Of a stretch of 47,394 nucleotides of DNA, positions 32,136 to 41,783 are shown piece by piece. The position numbers and the translations under genes were made by a program. Under the pieces are notes generated by a model. The model saw only the letters and a list, made by a program, of their open reading frames with translations, ran no database searches and had not been told where the DNA came from. Position 1 is the first letter of the stretch, and each line of letters starts with the position of its first letter. This DNA comes from DHVE2 group archaeon (GTDB taxonomy: Archaea; Thermoplasmatota; Thermoplasmata; Thermoplasmatales; Aciduliprofundaceae): positions 1 to 47,394 of the forward strand of contig JALVVV010000023.1 in assembly GCA_027023265.1 (NCBI GenBank), written 5' to 3'.

Positions 32136-33344
32136 TCATGACATCATCGCAATATACGCAAATACCTTTGCATCGTTTATCAAATTGGAAATCCTGCAGT
32201 ACTCGTCCGGCTGGTGCTCCACATCGTCAGCGGTCATCCACACCACTGCTGGAATGCCTAATTTTCTAAATGCTGCCGCAACTGTTCCTCCGCCAATGCC
32301 ACCAATAACTGGCTCAATTCCTCTCACTTCTTTCAGAGCATTAATGAGCATCTTTACAATTTTACTATCCTCTGGGGTGGCTGAAGGCTCCGCACTCTGC
32401 ACAATTTCAACATCTATCTTCGCTCCGGTCTCCTCGCTCATATCTTTTGCAATTCTCCTAACTTCGTTTACCACATCATCAACTTTGTAATCTGGAAGAA
32501 TGCGAAAATCAAAATAGAACACATCGGTTCCGGGAATCGTGTTCACGTTATCCACATTCTTCTCTTTCTTCGTTATTTCAAAAGTGGATTCTGGAGGCTC
32601 AAACAGGTGATTTTTCTTCCCGTAATTATCGTGTAGATAATCATCAACTCTAAGGGCGAACTTCATACCAATGCGATGCGCGTTCAATCCCATGTGCGGC
32701 ATGCTCGCGTGGCTCTGCTTACCGTGAGTTGTTATCTTCAACCAAACGGAACCTTTCTCCGCAATTTCCACGAAAGAGCCATCGGAGTTTCCAGAATCAG
32801 GCACCACAACCAAATCTCCGGGCATGAACAGATTCTTGTCCATGAGAAAATGCACCCCGTACCTGCTTCCAGCTTCTTCGTCAGCCACGAAAACGAGCCC
32901 CAAATTGTAGTGAGGCCTCTTCCCACTTTCCAGTATGGCCTTTGCTGCAAAGTAAGATGAAACTATGCCCTGGCCATCGTCCAGCGTACCTCTTCCGTAT
33001 ATTTTATCACCATCAACAACGGGCTCGTAAGGGCGGTGGGTCCACAGAGTAATATCACCTTCAGGTACGGTATCCATGTGTGAGAGAATCCATAGTGTAT
33101 GCGACCTGTCTTCTCCAAAAATTATGCCTACCAAATTGGGACGCTTCAAACCGTTCTCATCGACGGCATCGTATCTCTTTACTTCATCGCATATTTCCTT
33201 GAGCTTTTTCTCCAGAAAAGCCGCACGGGCCTCTTCTCCTTGCCCTCCAAAAGCTGGGTTCACGGCAGGTATGGAAATCATATCCACTGTGAATTTCACT
33301 ATTTCATCGCGCATACCTTCAATCCTCTCAAGTATCTCGTTCAT
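32136..33344 (-). CDS. M20-family metallohydrolase (ArgE/DapE-like)
   Basis: A 402-aa zinc enzyme that releases amino acids from N-acyl or dipeptide substrates. Metal-site motifs are ILSHMDTVPEGD, GRGTLDDGQG, ADEEAGSRYG and, at the end, the His in TADDVEHQPDEY. The dimerisation domain is in the middle (GKQSHASMPHMGLNAHR). The exact substrate is not readable. A CTTTATC box about 28 nt before the ATG marks it as a promoter-proximal gene, separate from the cbf5 operon. Confidence 0.83.
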   Translation of the reverse strand: MNEILERIEGMRDEIVKFTVDMISIPAVNPAFGGQGEEARAAFLEKKLKEICDEVKRYDAVDENGLKRPNLVGIIFGEDRSHTLWILSHMDTVPEGDITLWTHRPYEPVVDGDKIYGRGTLDDGQGIVSSYFAAKAILESGKRPHYNLGLVFVADEEAGSRYGVHFLMDKNLFMPGDLVVVPDSGNSDGSFVEIAEKGSVWLKITTHGKQSHASMPHMGLNAHRIGMKFALRVDDYLHDNYGKKNHLFEPPESTFEITKKEKNVDNVNTIPGTDVFYFDFRILPDYKVDDVVNEVRRIAKDMSEETGAKIDVEIVQSAEPSATPEDSKIVKMLINALKEVRGIEPVIGGIGGGTVAAAFRKLGIPAVVWMTADDVEHQPDEYCRISNLINDAKVFAYIAMMS

Positions 33345-33375
33345 AATGGTTCATGGAAAACGCCAAGATAAAGAT

Positions 33376-34215
33376 TTAGTCAACAATAACCCTTTCTGGT
33401 ACTGCTATTACATCTTCATCAAGCACCGCACGGGATACAGAAATGAATTTGCCATCTTCCGTGTAAACGGTGCACAGGTCTCCCGGATTTAGCTCCGGCA
33501 TGCTTGCCACGCCGGGTTTGTAAAGAGGTGAGCCGTTCGCAAGGTTTCTAAGCGCGGAGTTATAAACCACTATGCGCGGAAGAAATGAAACTATGGAATC
33601 GCCCGGAAGTATATACTTTTCTAACAGCGAAGAATCGCCGTCTTCTTTCCAGAAAACATACGCGTCTAAAAGGTCGGTAAGGGAAACCGCCTGTTCCTCT
33701 GTAAAATGCGCGGTTGAAATGCGCCTTAAATCCTCCATGTGTGCTCCGAGGCACAGAGCATCGCCCATGTCCCTGCAAAGAGCCCTGATATATGTTCCAG
33801 ACTCCACCTTTGCTCGGAAAAGCACGAGCGTGTCCTGCTTCTCCATGAACTCCAGTTCATACACCAGTCTCTTTCTCAACCTGCGTGCAACTGCGCTTCT
33901 AACAGGAGGTATCTGATATATCTGACCTTCAAAATCTCTGAACACATCCTTCAATTTTTTCTCGCTTGTATCGGAATGAAGGCGCATCACAGCTATGTAC
34001 TCTTTTGGCTGATAATGAAGATAGTTGATGATTTTCGTAGCGCGGTTTAGAGCCACTGGAAGCACACCGGTAACCTTTGGGTCAAGGGTACCCGCATGTC
34101 CCGTGCGATTCACATGGAGAATTTTGCGCACCCACGCGCTAACCTGATGACTCGTGGGACCCCGGGGCTTGTCAACGATAACCACCCCAAAATTAAGAAG
34201 AGAGTCTATGCTCAT
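33376..34215 (-). CDS. cbf5: tRNA/rRNA pseudouridine synthase Cbf5
   Basis: A 279-aa catalytic subunit of H/ACA RNPs, also able to act on tRNA position 55. The catalytic Asp lies in GHAGTLDPKVTGVLPVAL, about residue 46. Other marks are VDKPRGPTSHQV at the start, ESGTYIRALCRDMG, and a C-terminal PUA domain (GSPLYKPGVASMPELNPGDLCTVY). It is somewhat shorter than most archaeal homologs (about 330 aa), mainly from a shorter N-terminus. The start overlaps the cmk stop (ATGA). Confidence 0.92.
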   Translation of the reverse strand: MSIDSLLNFGVVIVDKPRGPTSHQVSAWVRKILHVNRTGHAGTLDPKVTGVLPVALNRATKIINYLHYQPKEYIAVMRLHSDTSEKKLKDVFRDFEGQIYQIPPVRSAVARRLRKRLVYELEFMEKQDTLVLFRAKVESGTYIRALCRDMGDALCLGAHMEDLRRISTAHFTEEQAVSLTDLLDAYVFWKEDGDSSLLEKYILPGDSIVSFLPRIVVYNSALRNLANGSPLYKPGVASMPELNPGDLCTVYTEDGKFISVSRAVLDEDVIAVPERVIVD

Positions 34216-34736
34216 TGCATCACATCCATTATCAAAGAAATTATCTCTTCAGGACTCCGAGTTGAAGAATCAATAACCGCATCGTAAATACTAAGGTCAT
34301 CGAAATTTATGCCATAAAGCTCCCCGTATCTCTTCTTCTCGCTGTTCTCTCTAATCAGCATATCCTCTAATACCTTATCAAAATCCCCACCATCCCTTTT
34401 CTGTATTCTTTTTGCTCGTATTTCAGGAGATGCTGTTATGTATATTTTAAAAGCAGGTATGCCCTTTCTGTGAAGCATCCAGCCACCAAGACGAGAATCA
34501 ATAACAACATCATCCATATTTGCAGCAATGCTTACTATCTCCTCGTCTATAGAGTAATCCACATCAGGATTATTCTCTGCATAGCGGCTGAACTCTATTA
34601 TATCCATACCCATCGCCATCGCCTTCTTGCGAAAAACCTCCCCCGCAGAAACTAAAGGATAATCGAGCTTCCTGGATAGAAGCTTTGCCACTGTGGTCTT
34701 GCCACTGCCAGGTGGGCCACTAATCGTTATTCTCAT
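34212..34736 (-). CDS. cmk: Cytidylate kinase
   Basis: A 174-aa kinase phosphorylating CMP to CDP. The P-loop GPPGSGKTT is at residues 7-15. The archaeal marks VSAGEVFRKKAMAMGMDIIEFSRYAE and VVIDSRLGGWM follow. It overlaps the upstream DUF106 gene by 17 nt and cbf5 by 4 nt. The neighbourhood adk-DUF106-cmk-cbf5 is the conserved archaeal order, but eL34 and eL14, often placed here, are absent. Confidence 0.92.
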   Translation of the reverse strand: MRITISGPPGSGKTTVAKLLSRKLDYPLVSAGEVFRKKAMAMGMDIIEFSRYAENNPDVDYSIDEEIVSIAANMDDVVIDSRLGGWMLHRKGIPAFKIYITASPEIRAKRIQKRDGGDFDKVLEDMLIRENSEKKRYGELYGINFDDLSIYDAVIDSSTRSPEEIISLIMDVMQ

Positions 34737-35409
34737 TTTCCAAGCTCACCTCTGCTCCCTGCATCTCCTTCAACTTTTTGGAGAATTCAAAGTACTTAAA
34801 TATGTACTGCACCACCCACGCCAATGGCATAGTCACTCCTGAATACAGCCAAAGCCACCATGGGAATATGAAAGAATGGTTCATATCAACGGTAAACGAC
34901 CAGGGAACAGCCATATATGTGTACACGGCGATATATTGCATAAACGTCCATAACCACGTGAATATTGCAATTACAATGAGCAAGGTAATCATAGTAGCCT
35001 TCATCATTTGAGACTGGGTTTCCATACTCTCGTTCATGTACTCCATATGTTTTTTCTTGAGTTTCTCTATCTTTGCCAAATCCTGTTTTCTCAGAGCTTC
35101 ACGATATACCTTATTAAAAGCATTCATTTTTGCCTGGCTCTTTGCCATTTTTATCCAGTCTGTATAATGATGCCGAGCCCAGACGTTAATCAATGTGAGA
35201 ACTACACCGGTTGCAAGTATAGTGTAAAGAGGATACTTGCCATCAAAGGAAAACAAAGGATTGAAGAGATATCCAGCTGCCACACCAAGGGCAGTGCGAA
35301 TACCCGGGATAAAAAGAACTATCATCATCAGAAAAAAAACCAGAAAGTACATAGTAGTCATTGAAGACTGCTGCTTCTGTTGGGGAACTGAATTTTCAGC
35401 ATCGGTCAT
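34720..35409 (-). CDS. DUF106 (EMC3/TMCO1, Oxa1-superfamily) membrane protein
   Basis: A 229-aa protein of the Oxa1 superfamily, probably an insertase acting beside SecY. It has hydrophobic segments at about residues 20-45, 60-78, 135-160 and 185-210. The cytosolic coiled coil (KMAKSQAKMNAFNKVYREALRKQDLAKIEKLKKK) between the second and third is typical. Its place between adk and cmk in the ribosomal/secY operon is conserved in Euryarchaeota. ATGA overlap with adk. Confidence 0.87.
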   Translation of the reverse strand: MTDAENSVPQQKQQSSMTTMYFLVFFLMMIVLFIPGIRTALGVAAGYLFNPLFSFDGKYPLYTILATGVVLTLINVWARHHYTDWIKMAKSQAKMNAFNKVYREALRKQDLAKIEKLKKKHMEYMNESMETQSQMMKATMITLLIVIAIFTWLWTFMQYIAVYTYMAVPWSFTVDMNHSFIFPWWLWLYSGVTMPLAWVVQYIFKYFEFSKKLKEMQGAEVSLENENND

Positions 35410-35951
35410 TTAAATGCCTCCATAAATCTCTCTACGGACTCTTCTAACATTCCGTCTCGATTGGTAAGAATCATAACAGGTGCACCGGTTAAAACAGAAC
35501 ATGCAAATGCAGCATACCTGTTGGCATCCATGTGCTCCTTGATATCATCCTGTGTCTCAAAATCACGGTGTCGAGAGGTATCCGTTTTCCTTCTCCTCAT
35601 AATTTCATGAGGTTTTGCCTCTACCACCACTATCAAATCAGGATTTATTTCATTTAGAACCCATATCGGCAACCCTGGTAAGTATCCACTTGGTGTTTTT
35701 ATCGTGAGATGCGTATCCACTATTACATCTTTCATTCTCCCTATTTTATTAGCTGCCTCTTTCTGAAGCTCTTTTTGCACGTTCACCGGTAGCTTGCGCA
35801 TATCATCCCTATGCTCCACGAGCCCACGCAAGCGGGCGATTTCGAACATAACGGAGCCGTAGTTCACAATAGTGTACTTTATTTCCTTCGCCACGGCCTC
35901 CATTATGCTCGTTTTTCCCGCACCTGGAACACCTGCAACCACGACCCTCAT
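35406..35951 (-). CDS. adkA: Adenylate kinase (archaeal AdkA type)
   Basis: A 181-aa kinase keeping ATP, ADP and AMP in balance. The P-loop is VVAGVPGAGKTS. NYGSVMFEIARLRGLVEHRDDMRKL and VIVDTHLTIKTPSGYLPGLP are hallmarks of the trimeric archaeal form. ATG at 35951 is preferred for its 6-nt distance from a GAGTGAT site. ATG at 35957 and GTG at 35960 are alternatives that overlap the secY stop. Confidence 0.92.
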   Translation of the reverse strand: MRVVVAGVPGAGKTSIMEAVAKEIKYTIVNYGSVMFEIARLRGLVEHRDDMRKLPVNVQKELQKEAANKIGRMKDVIVDTHLTIKTPSGYLPGLPIWVLNEINPDLIVVVEAKPHEIMRRRKTDTSRHRDFETQDDIKEHMDANRYAAFACSVLTGAPVMILTNRDGMLEESVERFMEAFK

Positions 35952-35956
35952 ATACA

Positions 35957-37759
35957 TCACTCAAAGAACTGTCTTATCACAGGATGCATCTCCATAAGCT
36001 GTTCCCTACCCATAGCTTCATAGAACTGTATGAATATACCCACAGTAAGCAGCACTCCTGTACCCGATGTATTACCAACTGTTCCTATTAAATCTGCAAA
36101 AGCTGCTAGAGCACCTATGAGAAAACCGCTAAGAATGGTCACCGCTGGAATGTACTTGTTAAGTATCCTCTCAAGTACTGCTGGACTCCTCCTGAAACCA
36201 GGAATTTGCATACCGCTTGATTGTATCTGCTTTGCAATGGCTTTGGCATTCATGTTAGCAGTCTCAATCCAGAACTTTGCAAATAGGATACTCATACCTA
36301 TCATAAAGCTAACAAAGACTATGACATGAGCTACCAGCTGCCAGTACGTTTGATAAGTGAATACCTGGTAATACATCTGCGGGTTCATCAACGGCAAGAG
36401 CCAGTATGCCAGCCCACGAACTCTGTTAAGATAATACGCCAACCCACCAATAGGAGTGGTAGGTTGAATACCCCACTGCTGTGCCTGTTCGGGAGTTGGA
36501 TACTGTCCAATCCACGGATTGTGTCCCAATAGAGGAACTTTGCTAAGCGTGGGATTTGACCAGAAGAGCATGGACCACATGGCAACGTTGGCGAGCAGGG
36601 CAGAAGTCAATATCACAGGGATATTTGAAGAGTACATCAATTTAATAGGATATCTGCCCCTCGCACCTCTTGCGCGCTCGTGGGCAAGCGGAATTTCTAT
36701 CTTGGTACTCTGTGCATAAGCCACGAGGAAGAATATTAATGTCGTTCCCAGCAAAGCGATTATAGGATTTGGAGGCGCAAACAGAATACGCTCAATGCCA
36801 CCCCCAAATAACTGAGCAGCGCTCATATTCTGAAGCATATACACCGCTTTTGGAATGCACCCGCTCGGAGGATTAGACAGGCTCACAGGCATGGTCTCGT
36901 TTGAAGGAATCCAGTTAATTGTACCAGTGAATATTGCCTGAGAAACCCCCGCCGCTATGAAGAGAGATATACCCGAGCCAATACCCCACTTAGATACGAG
37001 CTCGTCCATAAGGAATACCAAATATGAGCCGAAGAACAACTGCAGAACGATTATTAGTTTCGCTAAGAAATCCCCGTAACCCGGAGCAAAGGAGTTTAAA
37101 CCGCTAACAAAAGCATTGGACGGCTGCAGGTATCCAAACACCTGAGGAACTGCCTCCACAAATATCATTATTACCACGAGCAGTTTTTGAGTGCCCTGGT
37201 ATATTGCTTTATCCTCTTCCTTTGTAAGATCTATATTGAATATTTTAGCACCGACAAATAACTGCATAATTATACTTGCAGTAACTATTGGGCCAATACC
37301 AAGGTGCATGAGAGACCCGGAAGCACCTGCCATTATCGCCCTGAAAGATGCAAAAAGATCCACAACTTTCTGCTGGTCAACCCCGTAAATATATATATTT
37401 GTCAATCCGAAGTAAAGGAGCAGCACAGATATTGTCCATATCATTTTTTCCTTGAATTGAACGTGTCCCTTTGGCTTTTTGATTATTGGCAAGTAATCAA
37501 TAACCGGCCTCAACCCGTAAAGCTTGCTTTTATCACCTGCATAAGAGGCCATCAGATAAGTGAGATAGAAAAGAGGTATGCTCCACAGAGAAAATATTAG
37601 AAAGTCAAGCCATCTACCAATCAATATTTTGTTAAAGAAATCCATAAATCCAAGGAGTTTCCACTCAACGATGGAAAAATACAGGTAAGCGAAGATGAAC
37701 CAAGAGATCGCTATAGGGAGCGCCACTCCCTTTTTCCTGGGAATCTCCTCTTCAGGCAT
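35957..37759 (-). CDS. secY: Preprotein translocase subunit SecY (Sec61 alpha), with enlarged loops
   Basis: A 600-aa channel subunit of the Sec translocon with about ten TM helices. Core motifs include GASGSLMHLGIGPIVTASIIMQLFVG, GSGISLFIAAG and the cytosolic RGARGRYPIKLMYSSNIPVI. It is 100-150 residues longer than most archaeal SecY. The extra length is in loops such as NWIPSNETMPVSLSNPPSGC and the Pro/Trp-rich segment around GHNPWIGQYPTPEQAQQWG. It follows uL15 with an 8-nt overlap. Confidence 0.93.
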   Translation of the reverse strand: MPEEEIPRKKGVALPIAISWFIFAYLYFSIVEWKLLGFMDFFNKILIGRWLDFLIFSLWSIPLFYLTYLMASYAGDKSKLYGLRPVIDYLPIIKKPKGHVQFKEKMIWTISVLLLYFGLTNIYIYGVDQQKVVDLFASFRAIMAGASGSLMHLGIGPIVTASIIMQLFVGAKIFNIDLTKEEDKAIYQGTQKLLVVIMIFVEAVPQVFGYLQPSNAFVSGLNSFAPGYGDFLAKLIIVLQLFFGSYLVFLMDELVSKWGIGSGISLFIAAGVSQAIFTGTINWIPSNETMPVSLSNPPSGCIPKAVYMLQNMSAAQLFGGGIERILFAPPNPIIALLGTTLIFFLVAYAQSTKIEIPLAHERARGARGRYPIKLMYSSNIPVILTSALLANVAMWSMLFWSNPTLSKVPLLGHNPWIGQYPTPEQAQQWGIQPTTPIGGLAYYLNRVRGLAYWLLPLMNPQMYYQVFTYQTYWQLVAHVIVFVSFMIGMSILFAKFWIETANMNAKAIAKQIQSSGMQIPGFRRSPAVLERILNKYIPAVTILSGFLIGALAAFADLIGTVGNTSGTGVLLTVGIFIQFYEAMGREQLMEMHPVIRQFFE

Positions 37760-38177
37760 TGATTACTTCACCACCTGCCTCCTGGATTTTCTCTACTGCC
37801 ATCTCACTGGCATATTTAACCTTAACTATCATCTTTCTCTTGGTGGTTCCACTTCCCAGCAACTTGTTCACACCCAGTATACTGAGGTCCACCTCGTACT
37901 TATCCCCATCAAATAAGGCCACTTTATTCTTAACAAGTTCGTCTATTTTCTCATCTAACTGTCCAACATTAATTACATTGATTTCCTCTTTGGGATGATG
38001 CGACGTGAAACCATGGTTTCCCCAGAGATACTCTGGATGCTTCAAAGCATAGCTCCAATGATGCTTGCCAATTCCAGGAAGACCTTTTCCACCTTTCCTA
38101 CCTTTACCCCTGCGACCCTTTATACCATGACCGTGTGTATTTGAACCTCTCATTTTCCTGGACCTTCTCTTTGCCAT
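37752..38177 (-). CDS. rpl15: Ribosomal protein uL15
   Basis: A 141-aa large-subunit protein. The start AKRRSRKMRGSNTHGHGIKGRRGKGRKGGKG is the basic Gly-rich extension of uL15, and GNHGFTSHHPKEE follows. Two ATGs overlap the uL30 stop; the second (38177), 6 nt from GGAGGTGA, is used. The gene overlaps secY by 8 nt. Confidence 0.93.
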   Translation of the reverse strand: MAKRRSRKMRGSNTHGHGIKGRRGKGRKGGKGLPGIGKHHWSYALKHPEYLWGNHGFTSHHPKEEINVINVGQLDEKIDELVKNKVALFDGDKYEVDLSILGVNKLLGSGTTKRKMIVKVKYASEMAVEKIQEAGGEVINA

Positions 38178-38656
38178 CATTCGTCACCTCCTGGACCGAG
38201 CATTCTGAGAATTAGAGAATTTATAGCATCTCCCCTATATCCCAGAGAGCCACCTTCGGTATAATGCCTTTTAGTGGTCTCCCACCCTTTTAAAGGAGGG
38301 TGCAATCTAAACACTGGTTTGACGTTTGGAATATCCTTGTACATAGCCTTGCCCTCAATAAGAGCCTTGACAAAATCATCTATACCCAGATACCCCATCG
38401 TGTCCTTCACGTAATCATCAGTTATGGGCTTGTCACCGTAAAGGCGCCCCCGTTTTGAAATGAGCTTAGTTGCTACCTCTTCGTTTATTTCACCCCACGT
38501 TACATAATCTTTAACTTTCTGGAGCATCCCCCTGTATGCAGGAGTATCCGGAATAAGAACACAGTGGTTTATCCTCGTAAGATTGAGCATTTTTAAAGTA
38601 TCCTCTATGTCCTTTCTAATACCTGTTCTGCCTCTAACTCTGATTACTGCTAACAT
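38177..38656 (-). CDS. rpl30: Ribosomal protein uL30 (archaeal long form)
   Basis: A 159-aa large-subunit protein; the archaeal form has an extra C-terminal part relative to the 60-aa bacterial one. [36 protein letters not shown] is diagnostic. A GGAGGTG site within uS5 precedes the ATG, and the two genes overlap by 23 nt. Confidence 0.93.
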   Translation of the reverse strand: MLAVIRVRGRTGIRKDIEDTLKMLNLTRINHCVLIPDTPAYRGMLQKVKDYVTWGEINEEVATKLISKRGRLYGDKPITDDYVKDTMGYLGIDDFVKALIEGKAMYKDIPNVKPVFRLHPPLKGWETTKRHYTEGGSLGYRGDAINSLILRMLGPGGDE

Positions 38657-39290
38657 CCTCTACACCTCCTTTGTAAATGGGCATTACCATTCTGGAATTT
38701 ATCCTCATTACAGTAGTCTGACGGAGAGCATCAAAAGTGGCCATTGCGTAATTAACGGTGGTCTTGGTATGCCCCTGGGTAAATCCCCAGACATCCTTTA
38801 TACCGGCAAGCCTCAATATGGTCTTTGCCACATCTCCTACAGCCAGACCTACTCCCTTGGGCGCTGGTTTCAAGGTAACCCGCACTGAACCGCAGCTACC
38901 CGTTACTTTGAAAGGAACAGAATGAGGCATTCCACAGCCGCATTCCCAAGAACCGCAGCCTCTCTTTATTTCAATTATATTGAGTTTTGCATTGCTAATT
39001 GCCTTGCGAATTGCCATACCCACTTCCTTGGCCTTGGCAGTTCCAATACCAACAAAACCATCTCCGTTGCCAACTGCCACCATAACTGAGAACTTCACTC
39101 TTCTACCACTATCAGTCATGCGCTGGACCATACGTACATCGATTACCTCATCTTCGAGATTATCCAAAAGAGCATCAACTATTTCTGGCTCCCTCAAGGG
39201 CAGCTTGCTCTCAAGTGCCTGGGACATAGAGGTAATCTTTCCCTCAGCTACCAGCTTGCCCAACCTTGTTTTAGGTTCCCAATCCACCAT
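38634..39290 (-). CDS. rps5: Ribosomal protein uS5
   Basis: A 218-aa small-subunit protein that lines the mRNA entry tunnel. [29 protein letters not shown] is the core motif, and [19 protein letters not shown] is the archaeal/eukaryotic insert. ATG at 39290 has GGAGGT 6 nt upstream; an ATG two codons earlier is only 1 nt from it. Confidence 0.93.
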   Translation of the reverse strand: MVDWEPKTRLGKLVAEGKITSMSQALESKLPLREPEIVDALLDNLEDEVIDVRMVQRMTDSGRRVKFSVMVAVGNGDGFVGIGTAKAKEVGMAIRKAISNAKLNIIEIKRGCGSWECGCGMPHSVPFKVTGSCGSVRVTLKPAPKGVGLAVGDVAKTILRLAGIKDVWGFTQGHTKTTVNYAMATFDALRQTTVMRINSRMVMPIYKGGVEDVSSNQS

Positions 39291-39292
39291 AA

Positions 39293-39790
39293 TCATACCT
39301 CCAGTTTAGCTTTAACTTCGTCAAACAGCTTTTCCACATCATCACCAATATGCTTCCCATGCAACCTGTCTTCGTCCGGATAAACCTCTTCACTGTGTGG
39401 AATTTTCAAACCAGCATCAACCATACCCTTGAGAGCCGCAAATAAACGAGTACCTGAAATCGCAGGATGCCTTCCTATATCGAGAACACCACTACCTATT
39501 TTCCACTCTACAGCTTTCTTGCCAGCAAGATATCCTGTGAGATACGCAGCAGGTATGCTCTTGAAAGAACGATTCCAGCCATAATCTTTCAGCATATCAG
39601 AGGTAACAGTGAGGAGAATACGGTCTCCATCCTCATGATACTCTGCAATTTGAATTATTATCCTTTTGTTTGTCTTCCTTACGATAACCCTTGGCTTACC
39701 GGACTTCAACAATTCAAGGCGCTTCCTGTAATCCGTTTTGCCTTCCCTGCGCCTTCTCATCTTGACCCTATATATTGCATTTTCTGCCAT
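39293..39790 (-). CDS. rpl18: Ribosomal protein uL18
   Basis: A 165-aa large-subunit protein binding 5S rRNA. Marks are [36 protein letters not shown] and [14 protein letters not shown] at 39790 is chosen as it lies 6 nt after GGAGGA; an upstream ATG overlaps the eL19 stop. Confidence 0.92.
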   Translation of the reverse strand: MAENAIYRVKMRRRREGKTDYRKRLELLKSGKPRVIVRKTNKRIIIQIAEYHEDGDRILLTVTSDMLKDYGWNRSFKSIPAAYLTGYLAGKKAVEWKIGSGVLDIGRHPAISGTRLFAALKGMVDAGLKIPHSEEVYPDEDRLHGKHIGDDVEKLFDEVKAKLEV

Positions 39791-39792
39791 CT

Positions 39793-40245
39793 TCATTCCT
39801 CCTTAATGTAACCCTCTGATTTCATGTGCATGAGTAGATGATTTTTATTCTTAAATGTCCCACCTTTCGCGAGCATGTAGAACCTGCGATAGGTATGTCT
39901 ATCTATCTTCCCTGAATCCCTTAAATCCCTAAGGGTTCTCCTTATGGATCGAATATTTTTCATCCAGCGAACCTTGCGGGGATAGCGAGCGTACTTTTTA
40001 CCCTTTCTTGAACCAGGACCCTTGCGTCTTCCTTTCTCTTTCTGATTGCGCAGATAATTGGCCCTAACGCGGGAAGTGCCCTTGACCTGCTTTTTCTTTA
40101 TAAGACCACGCTTAATAAGCATACGAACATCTTCCCGGGTCACAGCCTCCTTAATCTCATCCAATGCGTTGGGATCTAACCACACACGCTCCACCCCGCA
40201 CTTGAGTATCTCCGCAGCAAGCCTTCTCTGGAATTTAACGTCCAT
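39793..40245 (-). CDS. rpl19e: Ribosomal protein eL19
   Basis: A 150-aa basic protein found only in archaea and eukaryotes. QRRLAAEILKCGVERVWLDPNALDEIKEA and the Arg/Lys-rich KGRRKGPGSRKGKKYARYPRK are typical. Its start overlaps the eL32 stop (TAATG), with GGAGGTGA 6 nt upstream. Confidence 0.93.
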   Translation of the reverse strand: MDVKFQRRLAAEILKCGVERVWLDPNALDEIKEAVTREDVRMLIKRGLIKKKQVKGTSRVRANYLRNQKEKGRRKGPGSRKGKKYARYPRKVRWMKNIRSIRRTLRDLRDSGKIDRHTYRRFYMLAKGGTFKNKNHLLMHMKSEGYIKEE

Positions 40246-40667
40246 TACTCCTCACCTCCACGGGACAGATGAGGATTTAGCACGCGAATGCCAAGCTCAT
40301 CAGCTTTCTTTTCAATCTCAAGCCTTTTCTTCATACCGACCCTGCTGGCAATTCTTACTGCTTCACGTTCAGGGTTGACCTTATCAAGCTCAGCAGGATT
40401 ATGCACAAGAACCTCTTTGAAGCCAGACGGATGCAACCCACGGACTTTTTTTGGGCCGCGGTACCCCGAATCCACAACAGGGGGACGGTATCCTTTATGT
40501 TCCCTCATCTTAGAGTGCTTTCCTCTTGGCCTGCGCCATGCGTCTCCAAGTCTCTTGTAACGGAACCATTCCTGGCGCCTGAACTTCGGGCGCTTGCGAT
40601 TTAGCTCATTTCTGATCCTGAGGAGTCGCTTTTCCTCATCTGTAAGCTTGGGTTTTGCCTTTACCAT
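40245..40667 (-). CDS. rpl32e: Ribosomal protein eL32
   Basis: A 140-aa archaeal/eukaryotic large-subunit protein. [40 protein letters not shown] and [17 protein letters not shown] are family motifs. GGGGTGA precedes the ATG by about 6 nt. Confidence 0.93.
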   Translation of the reverse strand: MVKAKPKLTDEEKRLLRIRNELNRKRPKFRRQEWFRYKRLGDAWRRPRGKHSKMREHKGYRPPVVDSGYRGPKKVRGLHPSGFKEVLVHNPAELDKVNPEREAVRIASRVGMKKRLEIEKKADELGIRVLNPHLSRGGEE

Positions 40668-40672
40668 TTAAT

Positions 40673-41209
40673 TCACCCCTTTTTAACGATGTAAATGCCA
40701 TCCTGGAACACACGGGGATCTCTATCCTTTATGCGAGTAGCTCTCTCAATATTCGCAGCAGTTTGCCCCGCATGCTCTTTATTAACGCTCTTCACAATTA
40801 CCATATCTCCTTTGACTTCAACTTTAGCATCTCCGAATATCTTTGCATACCTGGGGGACCTTTCCCCAAGGAAGTTCTCTATAACAACCTTATCTCCTTT
40901 AACACTAACCTTCATAGGGAAGTGCGCAAAGAGAATCTTGAGGTGATACTCAAAGCCTTCTGTAACACCCTTGAACATATTTTTCACGTGGGAGTTCCAA
41001 GTACCTGCTACTGCATAATCTTTCTTTTTGGGTAGAGCGCAGTACACAACTACATGACCATCTTCTATCTTCATGGTCACGCGATCATGCATGAACTCCC
41101 TCTTCACTTCTCCTTTAGGCCCTTTGACAGTAAGAACATAATCATCGTAGCTCACGCTCACGCCATCGGGAATTTTTATTGTATACTTAACCTCTGGTGC
41201 AACTGGCAT
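40673..41209 (-). CDS. rpl6: Ribosomal protein uL6
   Basis: A 178-aa large-subunit protein with two similar halves (VLTVKGPKGEVKREF and KVSVKGDKVVIENFLGERSPR). GTWNSHVKNMFKGVTEGFEYHLKI is the conserved centre. It starts after a GAGGTGAT site directly behind the uS8 stop. Confidence 0.93.
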   Translation of the reverse strand: MPVAPEVKYTIKIPDGVSVSYDDYVLTVKGPKGEVKREFMHDRVTMKIEDGHVVVYCALPKKKDYAVAGTWNSHVKNMFKGVTEGFEYHLKILFAHFPMKVSVKGDKVVIENFLGERSPRYAKIFGDAKVEVKGDMVIVKSVNKEHAGQTAANIERATRIKDRDPRVFQDGIYIVKKG

Positions 41210-41220
41210 CTTATATCACC

Positions 41221-41610
41221 TCAATATACATAGGCAAGGAGCTTCCCGCCCATACCCATCTTCTTGGCCTCGCTATGAGTCATCACACCTCTATTCGTAG
41301 TCAGTATCAATATACCAAAGTCCTGCGCTGGAAGATAGCGAGCCTCGTACTTTTCCATCTGGTCTCTCTTGACTGCAAATCTTGGCTTTATGGCACCGCA
41401 CTTGTTTATTGTAGGTGCTATCCTGACCTTAAACATACCGCCACGACCATCTTCCACATACTCAAACTCTTCAACGTATCCATGCTCTTCCATGATTTTC
41501 AGTATACGACCAATCAGCTTTGAGGCAGGTCTTATGTTTATTTCCCTCCTTCCCGCCATAGCGGCGTTGTTTATTTTTGAAAGAGCATCACTTAGAGGAT
41601 CATTCTGCAT
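41221..41610 (-). CDS. rps8: Ribosomal protein uS8
   Basis: A 129-aa small-subunit protein that binds helix 21 of 16S r[24 protein letters not shown] at the start and [25 protein letters not shown] at the end are diagnostic. GAGGTGAT lies 6-7 nt before the ATG. Confidence 0.93.
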   Translation of the reverse strand: MQNDPLSDALSKINNAAMAGRREINIRPASKLIGRILKIMEEHGYVEEFEYVEDGRGGMFKVRIAPTINKCGAIKPRFAVKRDQMEKYEARYLPAQDFGILILTTNRGVMTHSEAKKMGMGGKLLAYVY

Positions 41611-41621
41611 ATTTCATCACC

Positions 41622-41783
41622 TCACGAATATTTCCTGAACCCCAACTCATAGGCAACTTCTCTAAAGCACTGCCTGCAGAGTCGAAGCCCATATCGTCTA
41701 ATCACACCTCTCTTTCTACCACAGCGAACGCATCCTTCGCTTCTTCCAAACTTCTTCTTTGGTCTAAGTACCACGCGCACCAT
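41622..41783 (-). CDS. rps14: Ribosomal protein uS14 (zinc-binding form)
   Basis: A 53-aa small-subunit protein, found by direct translation of the gap between uS8 and uL5. It reads [20 protein letters not shown], then CxxC pairs at residues 18-21 and 36-39 (CVRC, CRQC), ending [11 protein letters not shown]. The four cysteines mark the zinc-binding form. The ATG overlaps the uL5 stop (TAATG) with GGAGGTGG upstream. It was missed by length-filtered frames but fills the universally expected slot. Confidence 0.95.
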   Translation of the reverse strand: MVRVVLRPKKKFGRSEGCVRCGRKRGVIRRYGLRLCRQCFREVAYELGFRKYS

